From: Scatacola_A faecigallinarum
GTDB taxonomy: Bacteria; Pseudomonadota; Alphaproteobacteria; RF32; CAG-239
Assembly (NCBI GenBank): GCA_018713605.1
Contig: DVOM01000009.1
Location: forward strand, 23,505 to 87,504
Direction: 5' to 3'
Length of the DNA: 64,000 bases
The notes below the pieces were generated by a model. It did not search any database and was not told the origin of the DNA. It saw only the letters and a list, made by a program, of their open reading frames with translations. Made by a program: the position numbers and the translations under genes. Positions 41,020-49,732 of the stretch are shown piece after piece; position 1 is the stretch's first letter, and every line of letters begins with the position of its first letter.

Positions 41020-41253
41020 ATGGAAAATAAAATCAGAAAACAGAATTTGCGGCGGCTGCGTTCGGAATACGGCGAAAGTTTCCGCCGGGCTTTGGCGGAG
41101 CAGAGGCTGACGCCGGAAGAGTTTAGCGCGCAAAGCGAGATACCGCTGAATGTCGTTGAAGAGCACTTAAACGGCCAACGGCGCTTTCTTGGCGAAATAA
41201 ACAATATTTGCTTTTGCCTGAACAAGCGCATGAAAATAGAACTGGTCGATTAA
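41020..41253 (+). CDS. Small helix-turn-helix-like protein (copy 1)
   Basis: 77 residues from the ATG at 41,020, which follows GGAGGAAG. A basic N-terminus (RKQNLRRLRSEYG) is followed by a helical segment and an XRE/antitoxin-like helix pair: LTPEEFSAQSEIPLNVVEEHLNG, then LGEINNICFCLNKRMKIELV, the last part resembling the final helix and strand of small XRE proteins. It is 90% or more identical at the protein level to the gene at 63,630-63,866, with mostly synonymous differences. DNA-binding function is inferred from the fold pattern. No toxin gene accompanies it. Confidence 0.65.
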   Translation: MENKIRKQNLRRLRSEYGESFRRALAEQRLTPEEFSAQSEIPLNVVEEHLNGQRRFLGEINNICFCLNKRMKIELVD

Positions 41254-41254
41254 A

Positions 41255-41284
41255 AAAACGCCGCAATTTATATTGCGGCGTTTT
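41255..41284. terminator. Bidirectional terminator between HTH gene and nth
   Basis: AAAACGCCGCAAT pairs with ATTGCGGCGTTTT across a 4-base loop, with A-rich and T-rich flanks serving both directions. It lies directly after the HTH stop and just beyond the stop of the convergent nth. Confidence 0.85.
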
Positions 41285-41285
41285 G

Positions 41286-41921
41286 CTAAATCCGTTTATC
41301 CGGACAATGGCAGTAAGCGGCAATCGGGCATTCGGCGCAATCCGGCCGCTGGGCTTTGCAGATATAGCGTCCGAACAGCACCAGCCAGTGATTGGCGTTT
41401 TTGGCATAGTTGGCGGGCAGGACTTTCAACAGGTCTTTTTCTATCTCCAGCGGGGTTTTGCCGCGGCTGAAGTCAAGCCGGTGCGAAATGCGCATGACAT
41501 GTGTGTCGACGGCCAGCGTCGGTTCGCCGAACCAGACGTTTAAGACGACATTGGCTGTTTTGCGTCCGACCCCGGCGAGGCTTTCCAAAGCTTCGCGGTT
41601 ATGCGGAACTTCGCCGCCGTATTTGTCGACCAGATCTTTGCTCAGAGCCATGATGCTTTTGGCCTTGTTGTTGAACAGGCCGATTGTTTTAATGTATTCT
41701 TTGAGTTTGTCGATGCCGAGAGCAAGCATTTTCTGCGGGGTGTCGGCAACGGCAAACAGGGCTTTGGTCGCTTTGTTGACGCCTTTGTCGGTGGCCTGTG
41801 CGGACAGAACGACCGCTACCAGCAGCGTGTAGGCGTTTTGGTAGTCGAGTTCGCAGCGCGGATTGGGATCGCGCTGATTGAAGATGTCCATAATCTCCAT
41901 AATTTCTTTTTTGCTGCGCAT
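41286..41921 (-). CDS. nth: Endonuclease III
   Basis: Base-excision-repair DNA glycosylase/AP lyase for oxidised pyrimidines, 211 residues. The helix-hairpin-helix LESLAGVGRKTANVVL carries the catalytic Lys (about residue 120), VDTHVMRIS carries the catalytic Asp, and the C-terminus holds a [4Fe-4S] motif C-x6-C-x2-C-x5-C (CKAQRPDCAECPIAAYC). It begins where tsaD ends (one-base overlap), so the two are co-translated. Confidence 0.96.
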   Translation of the reverse strand: MRSKKEIMEIMDIFNQRDPNPRCELDYQNAYTLLVAVVLSAQATDKGVNKATKALFAVADTPQKMLALGIDKLKEYIKTIGLFNNKAKSIMALSKDLVDKYGGEVPHNREALESLAGVGRKTANVVLNVWFGEPTLAVDTHVMRISHRLDFSRGKTPLEIEKDLLKVLPANYAKNANHWLVLFGRYICKAQRPDCAECPIAAYCHCPDKRI

Positions 41922-42997
41922 TATGCTTTTACTCCTCCGGCTCCGGCGGCTTTGGGCGCTTTATCGTCCAGCGGCCAACGGGGACGCGGTTTGAAATCAA
42001 GGTCGTTGACGTAGCCTTTGGCGAATCTTTCCAATCCGGCCCAGGCAATCATTACGCCGTTGTCAGTACAGAAACGTATCGGCGGGGCGGAAAATTCCAG
42101 ACCGTTTTTGTCGGCCAGTTCTTTAAGTTTGCCGCGCAGAAACGTGTTGGCCGCCACGCCGCCGGAAACGACCAGATCTTTGCCCTGAGGATAGTTTTGT
42201 TTGAAATAGGCGATTGCCTTGGCAAGTTTGCGGGTCAGGCAGTCGGTGGCGGCAACCTGAAAGGCGGCGCAGATGTCGGCGGCTTCGCGTTTGCGCATGA
42301 TGGCGTGTTCGATGCTGCCGTCTTCGGAATAGGATTCAATGATTTTGCGCACGGCGGTTTTCAAACCGGAAAAAGAAAGGTTGCAGTCGCCGGAACCAAT
42401 CAGCGGACGGGGCAGAACAAAACGGTCGGGATTGCCGACGGCGGCCATTTTTTCAATCATCGGGCCGCCCGGATAGCCGAGTCCGAGCATTTTGGCAACC
42501 TTGTCGAAGGCTTCGCCGGCCGCATCGTCGATGGTGGTGCCGAGACGTTCGTATTCGCCGACATCCTTAACGACCAGAATCTGACAGTGGCCGCCGGAAA
42601 CCAGAAGCAGCAGGTAGGGATAGCATACGTCGCTGGTCAGGCGGGCGGCAAGCGCGTGGCCTTCCAGATGATTGACGGCGACAAACGGTTTGTTCAGAGC
42701 CAGAGCCAGAGCTTTGGCCGCCATGACGCCGACGACGACCCCCCCGATGAGGCCGGGACCGGAAGAAGCGGCAATTGCGTCGACGTCCTCCAGCTTTATG
42801 CCGGCGCGTTTGACGCAGAGTTCGATTATCTCGTCAATATGTTCAAGATGCGAACGGGCGGCAATTTCGGGAACCACGCCTCCGAAAGCCTTATGTTCTT
42901 CCTGAGAAAGCAGACTTTCGCCCAGAATTTCGCGCTTGTCGCTGACAATGGCGGCGGCGGTTTCGTCACAGCTGCTTTCTATTCCTAAAACTATCAT
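41921..42997 (-). CDS. tsaD: tRNA t6A biosynthesis transferase TsaD
   Basis: Catalytic subunit that transfers threonylcarbamoyl to A37 of tRNA, 358 residues. N-terminal IGIESSCDETAAAIV, the metal-binding HLEGHALAA (H-x3-H), ASSGPGLIGGVVVG, LVSGGHCQIL and the late SGGVAANTFLR are diagnostic. Divergent from the mitofilin gene. In many alphaproteobacteria the divergent neighbours begin with hemC and hemD, which are absent here. Confidence 0.97.
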   Translation of the reverse strand: MIVLGIESSCDETAAAIVSDKREILGESLLSQEEHKAFGGVVPEIAARSHLEHIDEIIELCVKRAGIKLEDVDAIAASSGPGLIGGVVVGVMAAKALALALNKPFVAVNHLEGHALAARLTSDVCYPYLLLLVSGGHCQILVVKDVGEYERLGTTIDDAAGEAFDKVAKMLGLGYPGGPMIEKMAAVGNPDRFVLPRPLIGSGDCNLSFSGLKTAVRKIIESYSEDGSIEHAIMRKREAADICAAFQVAATDCLTRKLAKAIAYFKQNYPQGKDLVVSGGVAANTFLRGKLKELADKNGLEFSAPPIRFCTDNGVMIAWAGLERFAKGYVNDLDFKPRPRWPLDDKAPKAAGAGGVKA

Positions 42998-43108
42998 CCG
43001 AATATCCTAAAATCTGTTGCAGTTTTTGCAAATTCTTAATACATTATAGGCATAGTAATAAACTATAAATGAAAAATTGCCAAGAATTATCAGCAAAAGG
43101 ATTGAGAA

Positions 43109-44140
43109 ATGGTCAAAACCGAGGATTCCGGGACGAAAGAGAAACCTGCCGCGGAAAAAATGCCGAAGGTCGGGGTTTCCAAACTGAAACTGTTTGTCTG
43201 GCTGGTCGTTATTTTGGCCGTTATCGGAGCGGCGGCTTATCCGCAGGCGGTTAAAAAGGCCTATGTCTATCTGGAAGAACTGCACCGTCGGAATGCCGTG
43301 CAGGAGCCTGACCCGCTGGAAACGCTGCGGCAGGAAGTCGGTTCTTTGCAGCGACAGCTGGCGGATATGCGGTACAGGCTGGAGAATCAGGCGCCGACGA
43401 CCGCAAACGTCATGATTGACGACGAATCGCTGGCCGAAATGAAGGACAGGCTGAACGCTATTGAAAAGCAAAATCTGAACGTGATTGATTCCAAGGCCGA
43501 CGTGGCACTTGTGCTCGGGCTTCTGACCAGAATGGACAAAGCCGAAGCGCAGATGGGCAGGTTGGCGAAAATTTCCGACGACGGAGCGCTGATTTTGAGC
43601 GCAACCATGATGATTAAGGAAGCGGCTGCCAAGGGCGAGCCTTTTGCATATGAGGCTGAGGTTCTTGACCTTTTGGCCAGAGGCGATGAGAAAATCAGCC
43701 AGCCGGTGGCGGAAATCGTCAAATACGCGCCGCAGGGAATCAAATCAAAAAAGACGCTGACTGACGGTTTTAACAAAATTTACGCCGAACTGCTCGAACA
43801 ACAGAAAGAAGAGTTTGCCAAAACCTGGAAGGATCGTCTGAACAGCAAGCTGAACGAGATTATCAAGGTCAAACGGGTTAAGGAAGAGGCTCCGGAATTT
43901 GAGGAAGACAAGGTTCTCGAAAAGGCCAAAAAACTGGTTGATGCAGGCAAAATCGCCAAGGCCGTCAGCCTGCTTGACGAAGCGCAGCACAAAGATGCCG
44001 CGGCCGACGCCGCCTTGAGCGGCTGGATGTCCGAAGCACGGGCAAGAATTGAATTTGACAGAGCGGTGAGCCGGATTTCCACTCATTCGCTGGCTTTGAT
44101 GAAAGTGAACTATCTTAAAGGAGAGACCAACCATGACTAG
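43109..44140 (+). CDS. Bacterial mitofilin (Mic60-like) inner-membrane protein
   Basis: 343 residues with a cytoplasmic N-terminus, one transmembrane helix (about 25-47), a periplasmic coiled coil (about 65-140, RQEVGSLQRQLADMRYRLE and later EMKDRLNAIEKQN) and a C-terminal helical mitofilin-type domain. Alphaproteobacterial Mic60 shapes membranes and contacts the outer membrane, and typically precedes hemY. The gene overlaps the next by 8 bases. Confidence 0.83.
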   Translation: MVKTEDSGTKEKPAAEKMPKVGVSKLKLFVWLVVILAVIGAAAYPQAVKKAYVYLEELHRRNAVQEPDPLETLRQEVGSLQRQLADMRYRLENQAPTTANVMIDDESLAEMKDRLNAIEKQNLNVIDSKADVALVLGLLTRMDKAEAQMGRLAKISDDGALILSATMMIKEAAAKGEPFAYEAEVLDLLARGDEKISQPVAEIVKYAPQGIKSKKTLTDGFNKIYAELLEQQKEEFAKTWKDRLNSKLNEIIKVKRVKEEAPEFEEDKVLEKAKKLVDAGKIAKAVSLLDEAQHKDAAADAALSGWMSEARARIEFDRAVSRISTHSLALMKVNYLKGETNHD

Positions 44141-45560
44141 AAAAATTTCGTCTTTTATTTTTATTGGTCTGATTTTTACATTAGCCGTGTGGATGTCGGA
44201 TAAAAACAGCGTGATTACCGTGGACTGGCGCGGTTATGTCAACCGCTTTTCCATTCCGGAAGCGATGCTGCTGGTATTGGTTTTTGTGGCAGTAGTTGAT
44301 TTCCTGAACCGGATTTTGCGCAAGCTGGTCATGGCTCAGGTAAAGGAAACCTACCGCTATAATTTGGGCAATACGGTCAACGAAGGCGAGGCGATTAACG
44401 TGCTGGCAGACAAAATCAGCGAAAAAATCGTCATCAACCGCCATGATTTTGACAATTCGCTGCTGTTGGTGCTGCGGACGATGACAAGCATTACCGCCGG
44501 CGACATGAAAGAAGCCCGCATGAATTTGCGCGCGCTGAAAAAACTTATCGGCAACGACCCGATAATCGATTTGCTGAAGATGAAGATTTACAAGGGCGAA
44601 AAAGATTTTGACAAGATGGAAAAACTCTCCGCCAAAATCATGAAAAACGAAGATATCCGGCTGGTCGGCATGAAAGCTGCGGTTGAAGCGCAGATGCAGA
44701 AAAAAGAGTTTGCCGAGGCGCTGGCAACGGCAAACAAGGCTTTCGAACTTCGCCAGGATTTGTACTGGGTCATTGAAAGCGCTTTTGAACTTCGCGCCAA
44801 AGCCGGAGATTGGGACGGCGCTTTGCAGGTGCTCTCTTCGGGGATTAAGAAAAAAATTATTCCGCAGGACAAGTTTAAACGCCTGAAAGCCATCGTGCTG
44901 TTTGAAATGGCGCTGGAAGCTCAGAAAAAAGGCGACGACGTCAATTTCTTCAGGCTTTGTTCGCAGGCGATTGAATGTGACGAAACGCTGGTTCCGGCCG
45001 CGGTGGCCATGGCCCGCTATTATGTGGCGAACGACAATCAGTTCCGCAAGGCGGCAAAGGTTCTGTTGAATGCCTGGGCAAAAAATCCGACTGCCGACGT
45101 GGCTTACGAATATCTGAAGCTGTATCCGAAAGATGACATTACCGCCAAAATCCAGCGGATGGAAACTTTGTCGCAGACTAACGTTCTGCGTCCGTCGCTG
45201 AACAACATTATTCTGGCCGAGCTGGCGACCGAAGCGGGATTGTGGGGCAAGGCCAAAGCCGAAATGGAAATGTTCCTGATTAACAATCCGGCAACCAAGA
45301 AGCTGGCGGGAATGATTTCGAAATATGAGAAATTCAGCAACAATGACAAGAAGGAAGCGGCCAAATGGAAAGAAAAAGAAGCCAGCTGTGCCGATGACGC
45401 GATGTGGGTTTGCGACGAATGCGGTCATGCTTCCGCGGAATGGGAAGCCGTTTGTCCGCACTGTAACGCTTTTGGTCAGAGCCATTGGCGGCTCTATGTC
45501 GAAAAAGCCGAAAATGAGCCGGTTGTCGAGGTTCAGGCTGCGGACGACGACGACGAATAG
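44133..45560 (+). CDS. HemY-family TPR membrane protein with C-terminal zinc ribbon
   Basis: 475 residues. Two N-terminal transmembrane segments (about 5-20 and 42-62) are followed by a long TPR-like helical array (about 80-400) and a C-terminal zinc-ribbon/rubredoxin-like module (CDECGHASAEWEAVCPHC). This is the alphaproteobacterial HemY_N architecture found next to mitofilin; despite the name it is not protoporphyrinogen oxidase. The tail is acidic (ADDDDE). A strong terminator follows. Confidence 0.85.
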   Translation: MTRKISSFIFIGLIFTLAVWMSDKNSVITVDWRGYVNRFSIPEAMLLVLVFVAVVDFLNRILRKLVMAQVKETYRYNLGNTVNEGEAINVLADKISEKIVINRHDFDNSLLLVLRTMTSITAGDMKEARMNLRALKKLIGNDPIIDLLKMKIYKGEKDFDKMEKLSAKIMKNEDIRLVGMKAAVEAQMQKKEFAEALATANKAFELRQDLYWVIESAFELRAKAGDWDGALQVLSSGIKKKIIPQDKFKRLKAIVLFEMALEAQKKGDDVNFFRLCSQAIECDETLVPAAVAMARYYVANDNQFRKAAKVLLNAWAKNPTADVAYEYLKLYPKDDITAKIQRMETLSQTNVLRPSLNNIILAELATEAGLWGKAKAEMEMFLINNPATKKLAGMISKYEKFSNNDKKEAAKWKEKEASCADDAMWVCDECGHASAEWEAVCPHCNAFGQSHWRLYVEKAENEPVVEVQAADDDDE

Positions 45561-45573
45561 CTTTATCTGGTCA

Positions 45574-45608
45574 CAGCCGGCAGATGTTTTCCGCCGGCTG
45601 TTTTTTTT
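45574..45608 (+). terminator. Rho-independent terminator of the mitofilin-HemY operon
   Basis: CAGCCGGC pairs with GCCGGCTG across an 11-base loop and is followed by eight T residues, 13 bases after the HemY stop. Confidence 0.88.
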
Positions 45609-45620
45609 ACGGGGTTAACA

Positions 45621-47018
45621 ATGAAAAACGAAGAACTGAAAGAAATCTGGGCCGAAAAATTTAAGCAGGTTCCCGGCATTCTGGAAAACGTCAGGCAGGT
45701 AAAGTCAGCGGCAACGGCTTTTAATACCAATGTTGATGCGGTGCTGAAACTGAAGGGCGCCGATTTGGAAAAACTGATTGCCGCGGAAAAGCTTTCGCTC
45801 CGGGATCTGACGAATATTGAAAGAACCAAGCTGCTGGCGCCGTCAGACGTCGTTAAGGGCATTTTCAAGTGTTTTAAAAGCGGCATTGCCGAGGAATGGC
45901 TGACCGAAGATAAGACCGTTTATGACTGGATGGTTAAAAATCTGGGGTATGACCGTTTGCAAATGGGCGGTCAGGGCGGCATTGTCGCCAATGCGCTGGC
46001 GGTGGCCGGCGTCGGCAAAGTCATTGCCCATACCAATTCGCTGCCGAAGCTGCAGGCCGACCAGTTTTTGAAACTGGATAATCTGGTTTCCTATGACGAA
46101 AAAGGCGTTGAAAAACCGGCCTGCAAGATTGATCGTCAGACCGATATTCCGCTGATTCACTGGATTATCGAATTTGACAAGGACGACAGCGTAAGCGTTG
46201 ACGGCGAAAAGTTTGTGTGTCCGAAGTCAAATCGTTTTATTGCAACTTATGATCCGTTGAATCTGCATTTGGTGGTTGACGAGAACTTTATCCGCGCGTT
46301 GAGCAGGGATAAGGCGGAATATATCGTTCTTTCCGGTTTTCATGCCCTTACGGAGCAAAATAACGGCGTTAAGCTGCAAGACGATATTCTGCCGATTATC
46401 AAAGCCTGGAAAGCCCAGGGGAGCCTGATTCATCTGGAAATAGCCTCGACGCAGGACATTGCGGTTCGCCGGGCGCTGATTAGGAAGATTGCGCCGCTGG
46501 CGGATTCCATCGGCATTAACGAGAGGGAAGCGATAGACATTCTGGAAGTTATCGGCGAGGAGAAACTGGCGGAAGAATGCAATGTTCATACGACGAGCGT
46601 CAATATGTTCAAGGCGCTGCTGAAAATCAAACATCATATCGGGGCACCGCGAATCCAACTGCATATGTTCGGGCTGTATATAACGCTGGCTGACAAAGGG
46701 TTCAGAATTTCGCCGGAAGCCAATCTGCGCGGCATGATGCTGGCGGCAACCGTCGCTGCGGGCAAAGCCGGTACCGGCAATATCAACAAAGCTGAAAATC
46801 TGCTTTGGGCCTGCGGACGCGAAGTTTCCGACGTTGGTTTGCACGAGCTGACTGATTTGGCAGATTTTATCGGCAATGAGAAGCTGGTTGAAACCGGTAT
46901 CGGTTCTTATGACGGTTTTGACGTCATTGCCCTGCCGACGATAATCATCGAAAAGCCGCTGACGCTGGTCGGCATGGGCGATACGATTTCTTCACTGTCG
47001 CTTTTGGCGGCCAGATAG
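45621..47018 (+). CDS. ADP-dependent phosphofructokinase/glucokinase family protein
   Basis: 465-residue ribokinase-fold sugar kinase of the ADP-PFK/GK family (best known from archaea and animals), which uses ADP rather than ATP as phosphoryl donor. Supporting segments are FNTNVDAVLK near the N-terminus, QMGGQGGIVANALAVAG (about 113-129), GINEREA and the C-terminal LVGMGDTISS, where GxGD supplies the catalytic Asp (about 456). Whether the substrate is glucose or fructose-6-phosphate cannot be read. It is 12 bases beyond the terminator, so it has its own promoter, and is probably co-transcribed with the next gene. Confidence 0.82.
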   Translation: MKNEELKEIWAEKFKQVPGILENVRQVKSAATAFNTNVDAVLKLKGADLEKLIAAEKLSLRDLTNIERTKLLAPSDVVKGIFKCFKSGIAEEWLTEDKTVYDWMVKNLGYDRLQMGGQGGIVANALAVAGVGKVIAHTNSLPKLQADQFLKLDNLVSYDEKGVEKPACKIDRQTDIPLIHWIIEFDKDDSVSVDGEKFVCPKSNRFIATYDPLNLHLVVDENFIRALSRDKAEYIVLSGFHALTEQNNGVKLQDDILPIIKAWKAQGSLIHLEIASTQDIAVRRALIRKIAPLADSIGINEREAIDILEVIGEEKLAEECNVHTTSVNMFKALLKIKHHIGAPRIQLHMFGLYITLADKGFRISPEANLRGMMLAATVAAGKAGTGNINKAENLLWACGREVSDVGLHELTDLADFIGNEKLVETGIGSYDGFDVIALPTIIIEKPLTLVGMGDTISSLSLLAAR

Positions 47019-47036
47019 AGCCGTCAGGAGCAAGGC

Positions 47037-47669
47037 ATGCTGGCAAAACTGTCGGAATTAAACCGGAAATATATTCAGAATAACGGCTTTGGCGCTGGCA
47101 AGGAAGCTTTTGTCTTTACTAATCGTGGTTCGAAGCTGGTGCTGTCGGCGCCGCATGCTGTCAAAACGCAGCTTAACGGACGGGTCAAGGCCGCTGATTT
47201 GTTTACCGGCGCGCTGGCTGAGCTGGTTGGCGAAGACCGCGGTATCTCTACGCTTATCCGCACGGCTTATTTGGAGCGGGAATATCTGGCCGACGAATTT
47301 GTGAAAGAGAGAGGTTTATCTGGTTATTTTTTTCTGGATTTGCACGGTATGGTCGATCATGAAAAATTTGAATTGGCAGCAGGTACCGGGCTGTTGGAAG
47401 CCGATGCCTATGCCAAGGCACTCAAAGCCGTTGAAAAACTGGGAAAAAGCTATGGGCTGCGAATGGTGCTTAATCATCCGCATTATAGCGGAATCGCCGG
47501 AATGAAAGCTTTTACGGCGCGAATGCAGATGCAGACCGGCAAACCGCAGGTATTGCAGCTGGAAATCGGCCGCGCGTACAGGGATTTTTATGAAAGACCG
47601 GAAAACGTAACGGCCAAAACGCTGCCGTTTTTGGCGGAACTGTCCGAAACGCTGGAAAACTGCCTTTAA
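47037..47669 (+). CDS. N-formylglutamate amidohydrolase-like hydrolase
   Basis: 210 residues with AGGAG upstream of the ATG. Motifs resembling the FGase/zinc-hydrolase fold are LVLSAPHAVK (about residues 34-43), FFLDLHGM (about 99-106), LNHPHYSG (about 142-149) and LQLEIGRAYRDF. The His/Asp/Glu residues in these could bind a metal. It follows the ADP-dependent kinase by 18 bases. Substrate unknown; family relatives cleave N-formylglutamate or related amides. It overlaps the convergent CNNM gene by 4 bases. Confidence 0.45.
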   Translation: MLAKLSELNRKYIQNNGFGAGKEAFVFTNRGSKLVLSAPHAVKTQLNGRVKAADLFTGALAELVGEDRGISTLIRTAYLEREYLADEFVKERGLSGYFFLDLHGMVDHEKFELAAGTGLLEADAYAKALKAVEKLGKSYGLRMVLNHPHYSGIAGMKAFTARMQMQTGKPQVLQLEIGRAYRDFYERPENVTAKTLPFLAELSETLENCL

Positions 47670-48958
47670 TCGGATTTCTTTTCGGCTGCGGTGCTTTCAT
47701 CCGTCTGCGGTGTAATTTTTATCAGGCTGAGCTGGTTCTTGTTGCGTTTGACAATTTCAAACAACAGGCCGCCGAAGACGAATTTTTGTCCCGGTTCGGG
47801 AATCGACTGTGTCATCTCCAGCAGGTAGCCGGCAACGGTAACGGCGCATTCGTCGTCGATGTTCCAACCGAATTTGCGGTTGATGTCGCGGATGGGAACC
47901 TGTCCGTCGACCAGCCAGCTGTTTTCGCCGTTTTTGCGAATGCCCATGGTATCGAGATTCTGAATGTCGGTTTCGTCGTTGATGTCACCGACGATTTCCT
48001 CAAGAATGTCTTCCAGCGTGACAACGCCTTGCAGGGTACCGTATTCGTCGACAACAATGGCAAAATGTTCCCGGCGTTTGCGGAACATTTGCAGCTGTTG
48101 CAGTAGGGTTGTGTTTTCGGGAATGAACCATGGCGCCGACATCAGTTTGCGAACGTCGATTTTGGAAAAATCGTTTTTCTTATCGACGCATTCTTTCAAC
48201 AGATGTTTGACTCTGATGACGCCCACGATGTTTTCCGGTTTGTCCTGATAAAGCGGAATACGCGAGAACGGCGAATTTTTGACTTTGTCGACCATTTTTT
48301 TTACCGGCATGTCGACGTTGAGCGCAAACAGGTTGCGGCGATGGTTCATAACGTCGTAAACTTCGACGTCGTCCAAATCAAGAATGCTTTTAAGCATTTC
48401 GCTTTCTTCCTTGATTTCTTCACCCTTATACATGTCTATTGCGCCACGGATTTCGGAAATGGCGGCGTCTTCGCTGTTTTCGCCCGAGGAGTGAAGTTTG
48501 AACAGGCGGAAAGTAAGATTGACGATTTTCTGGAGTACGTAAGTCAGCGGCGAAAAGACGGCAACCCAGAAATTGACCATCGGCGCGACGACCAGAGCAA
48601 CGGCGTTGGCGTGTTTTACCGAATAGCTTTTGGGCAGCATGTCGGTATAAATAAGAATCAAAACCGTCATAATAACCGTAGCGTAGGCGACGCCTTCGCT
48701 GCCAAACAGGCTGATGAGGACGCTGGTAGCCAGCGAGGTGGACATGGTGTTGAACAGATTGGAACCCAGCAGAGTCGTGATAATCAGCTTGTCCCGGTGT
48801 TTGAACAGGCGATTGATGGTTTTGGCTTTTGGATTATGCTCGTTTTTTTCCTGATCAAGCATAAAAGCCTGTGACGCTCCGGTCAAGGCAGTTTCCGATC
48901 CGGAAAAGAAAGCTGAGAGGAGGAGAAAGGCGATGACCGCGGCGATTGAAACTATCAT
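47666..48958 (-). CDS. CNNM/CorC-type transporter (hemolysin C family)
   Basis: 430 residues. The N-terminal DUF21 domain has about four transmembrane helices (1-145) with FFSGSETALTGAS and TDMLPKS motifs, followed by two CBS domains (about 200-325) and a C-terminal CorC_HlyC transport-associated domain (about 340-420). Such proteins mediate or regulate Mg/Co transport; hemolytic activity is a historical label. It overlaps aroK by 4 bases (ATGA). In many alphaproteobacteria aroB lies between them; it is missing here. Confidence 0.87.
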   Translation of the reverse strand: MIVSIAAVIAFLLLSAFFSGSETALTGASQAFMLDQEKNEHNPKAKTINRLFKHRDKLIITTLLGSNLFNTMSTSLATSVLISLFGSEGVAYATVIMTVLILIYTDMLPKSYSVKHANAVALVVAPMVNFWVAVFSPLTYVLQKIVNLTFRLFKLHSSGENSEDAAISEIRGAIDMYKGEEIKEESEMLKSILDLDDVEVYDVMNHRRNLFALNVDMPVKKMVDKVKNSPFSRIPLYQDKPENIVGVIRVKHLLKECVDKKNDFSKIDVRKLMSAPWFIPENTTLLQQLQMFRKRREHFAIVVDEYGTLQGVVTLEDILEEIVGDINDETDIQNLDTMGIRKNGENSWLVDGQVPIRDINRKFGWNIDDECAVTVAGYLLEMTQSIPEPGQKFVFGGLLFEIVKRNKNQLSLIKITPQTDESTAAEKKSD

Positions 48959-49494
48959 TTTTTATCCTGAAGAAAGTCGGTTATGGCTTCAACAACACGC
49001 TGGACGGTGTTGTCAACTTGTTCTTCGCGGGTTTCGACGACAATGTCGGCCTGCGAATAATAGGGGTATTCTTCACTGATGTATTTTTCCAGCTTGTTTT
49101 TCAGATGTTCGTCGTTGCCTTTTAGAAACGGACGATGTTTGCGTCCGGCCGTACGGTGGTAGAGGACGTCGACATCGGCTTTGAGCCAGACGGTAATGGC
49201 ATGATCCTTAGCCAATGCCCGGGTCTGTTCGGCAACAAAAGAACCGCCGCCCGATGCCAGAACGCAGGGCGTTCCCTGCAGAAGGCGTTTCATAACCCGC
49301 TGTTCGCCGGCGCGGTATTCTTCTTCGCCAAAACATTTTAATACGTCTACCAAAGACAACCCGGCGGCTTTTTCAATTTCCTGGTCTCCGTCGACAAACG
49401 GAAGATCAAGTTTCTTTGCCAGTCTTTTGCCAACGCTGGTTTTACCGCTGCCCATCAGGCCGACCAGCAAAATTATTTTATCAAACTGTTGCAT
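48955..49494 (-). CDS. aroK: Shikimate kinase
   Basis: 179-residue P-loop kinase phosphorylating shikimate on the way to chorismate. Walker A GLMGSGKTSVGKR (about residues 12-24), the shikimate-binding Asp in FVDGDQEIE (about 34) and SGGGSFV (about 82) are present, and RTAGRKHRPFLKG forms the lid. Start at 49,494; upstream DNA to the next rightward gene (86 bases) must contain divergent promoters. Confidence 0.95.
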   Translation of the reverse strand: MQQFDKIILLVGLMGSGKTSVGKRLAKKLDLPFVDGDQEIEKAAGLSLVDVLKCFGEEEYRAGEQRVMKRLLQGTPCVLASGGGSFVAEQTRALAKDHAITVWLKADVDVLYHRTAGRKHRPFLKGNDEHLKNKLEKYISEEYPYYSQADIVVETREEQVDNTVQRVVEAITDFLQDKK

Positions 49495-49580
49495 TTTTTC
49501 TTAATTTTTCTTTCAATCTCTTTTGATAAATAATATAGTGAATTAAGCAATTATCAATATTTTTTATAAGGTTATATAAC

Positions 49581-49724
49581 ATGAGACAGAAAAAATCAAA
49601 CGCTATATTTTACGTTTTGGGCGCTGTTGCGCTGGCCGGAATCCTGTTTGTGGTTTCGCGCGAAGTCAGCGTAAAGACGGAACATGTCGAACAGCCTTTG
49701 GAAAATACGTTTTTGAATAACTAA
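49581..49724 (+). CDS. Small single-span membrane protein upstream of xerD (47 aa)
   Basis: 47 residues: basic start (MRQKKSN), one hydrophobic helix (about 9-25) and a polar tail ending FLNN. The start is preceded by ATAAGG. A small membrane ORF between aroK and xerD is a recurrent alphaproteobacterial feature. It ends 8 bases before xerD, so the two are probably co-transcribed. Function unknown. Confidence 0.6.
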   Translation: MRQKKSNAIFYVLGAVALAGILFVVSREVSVKTEHVEQPLENTFLNN

Positions 49725-49732
49725 GGCTTTTT

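Noticed and set aside
41020..41253. Small HTH gene as the antitoxin of a toxin-antitoxin pair
   Set aside because: No companion small gene adjoins either copy; neighbours are nth and hydA, both housekeeping or metabolic genes in the opposite orientation.
44133..45560. HemY-like protein as protoporphyrinogen oxidase
   Set aside because: It has TPR-type repeats and a zinc ribbon, no FAD-binding motif; the shared name is historical.
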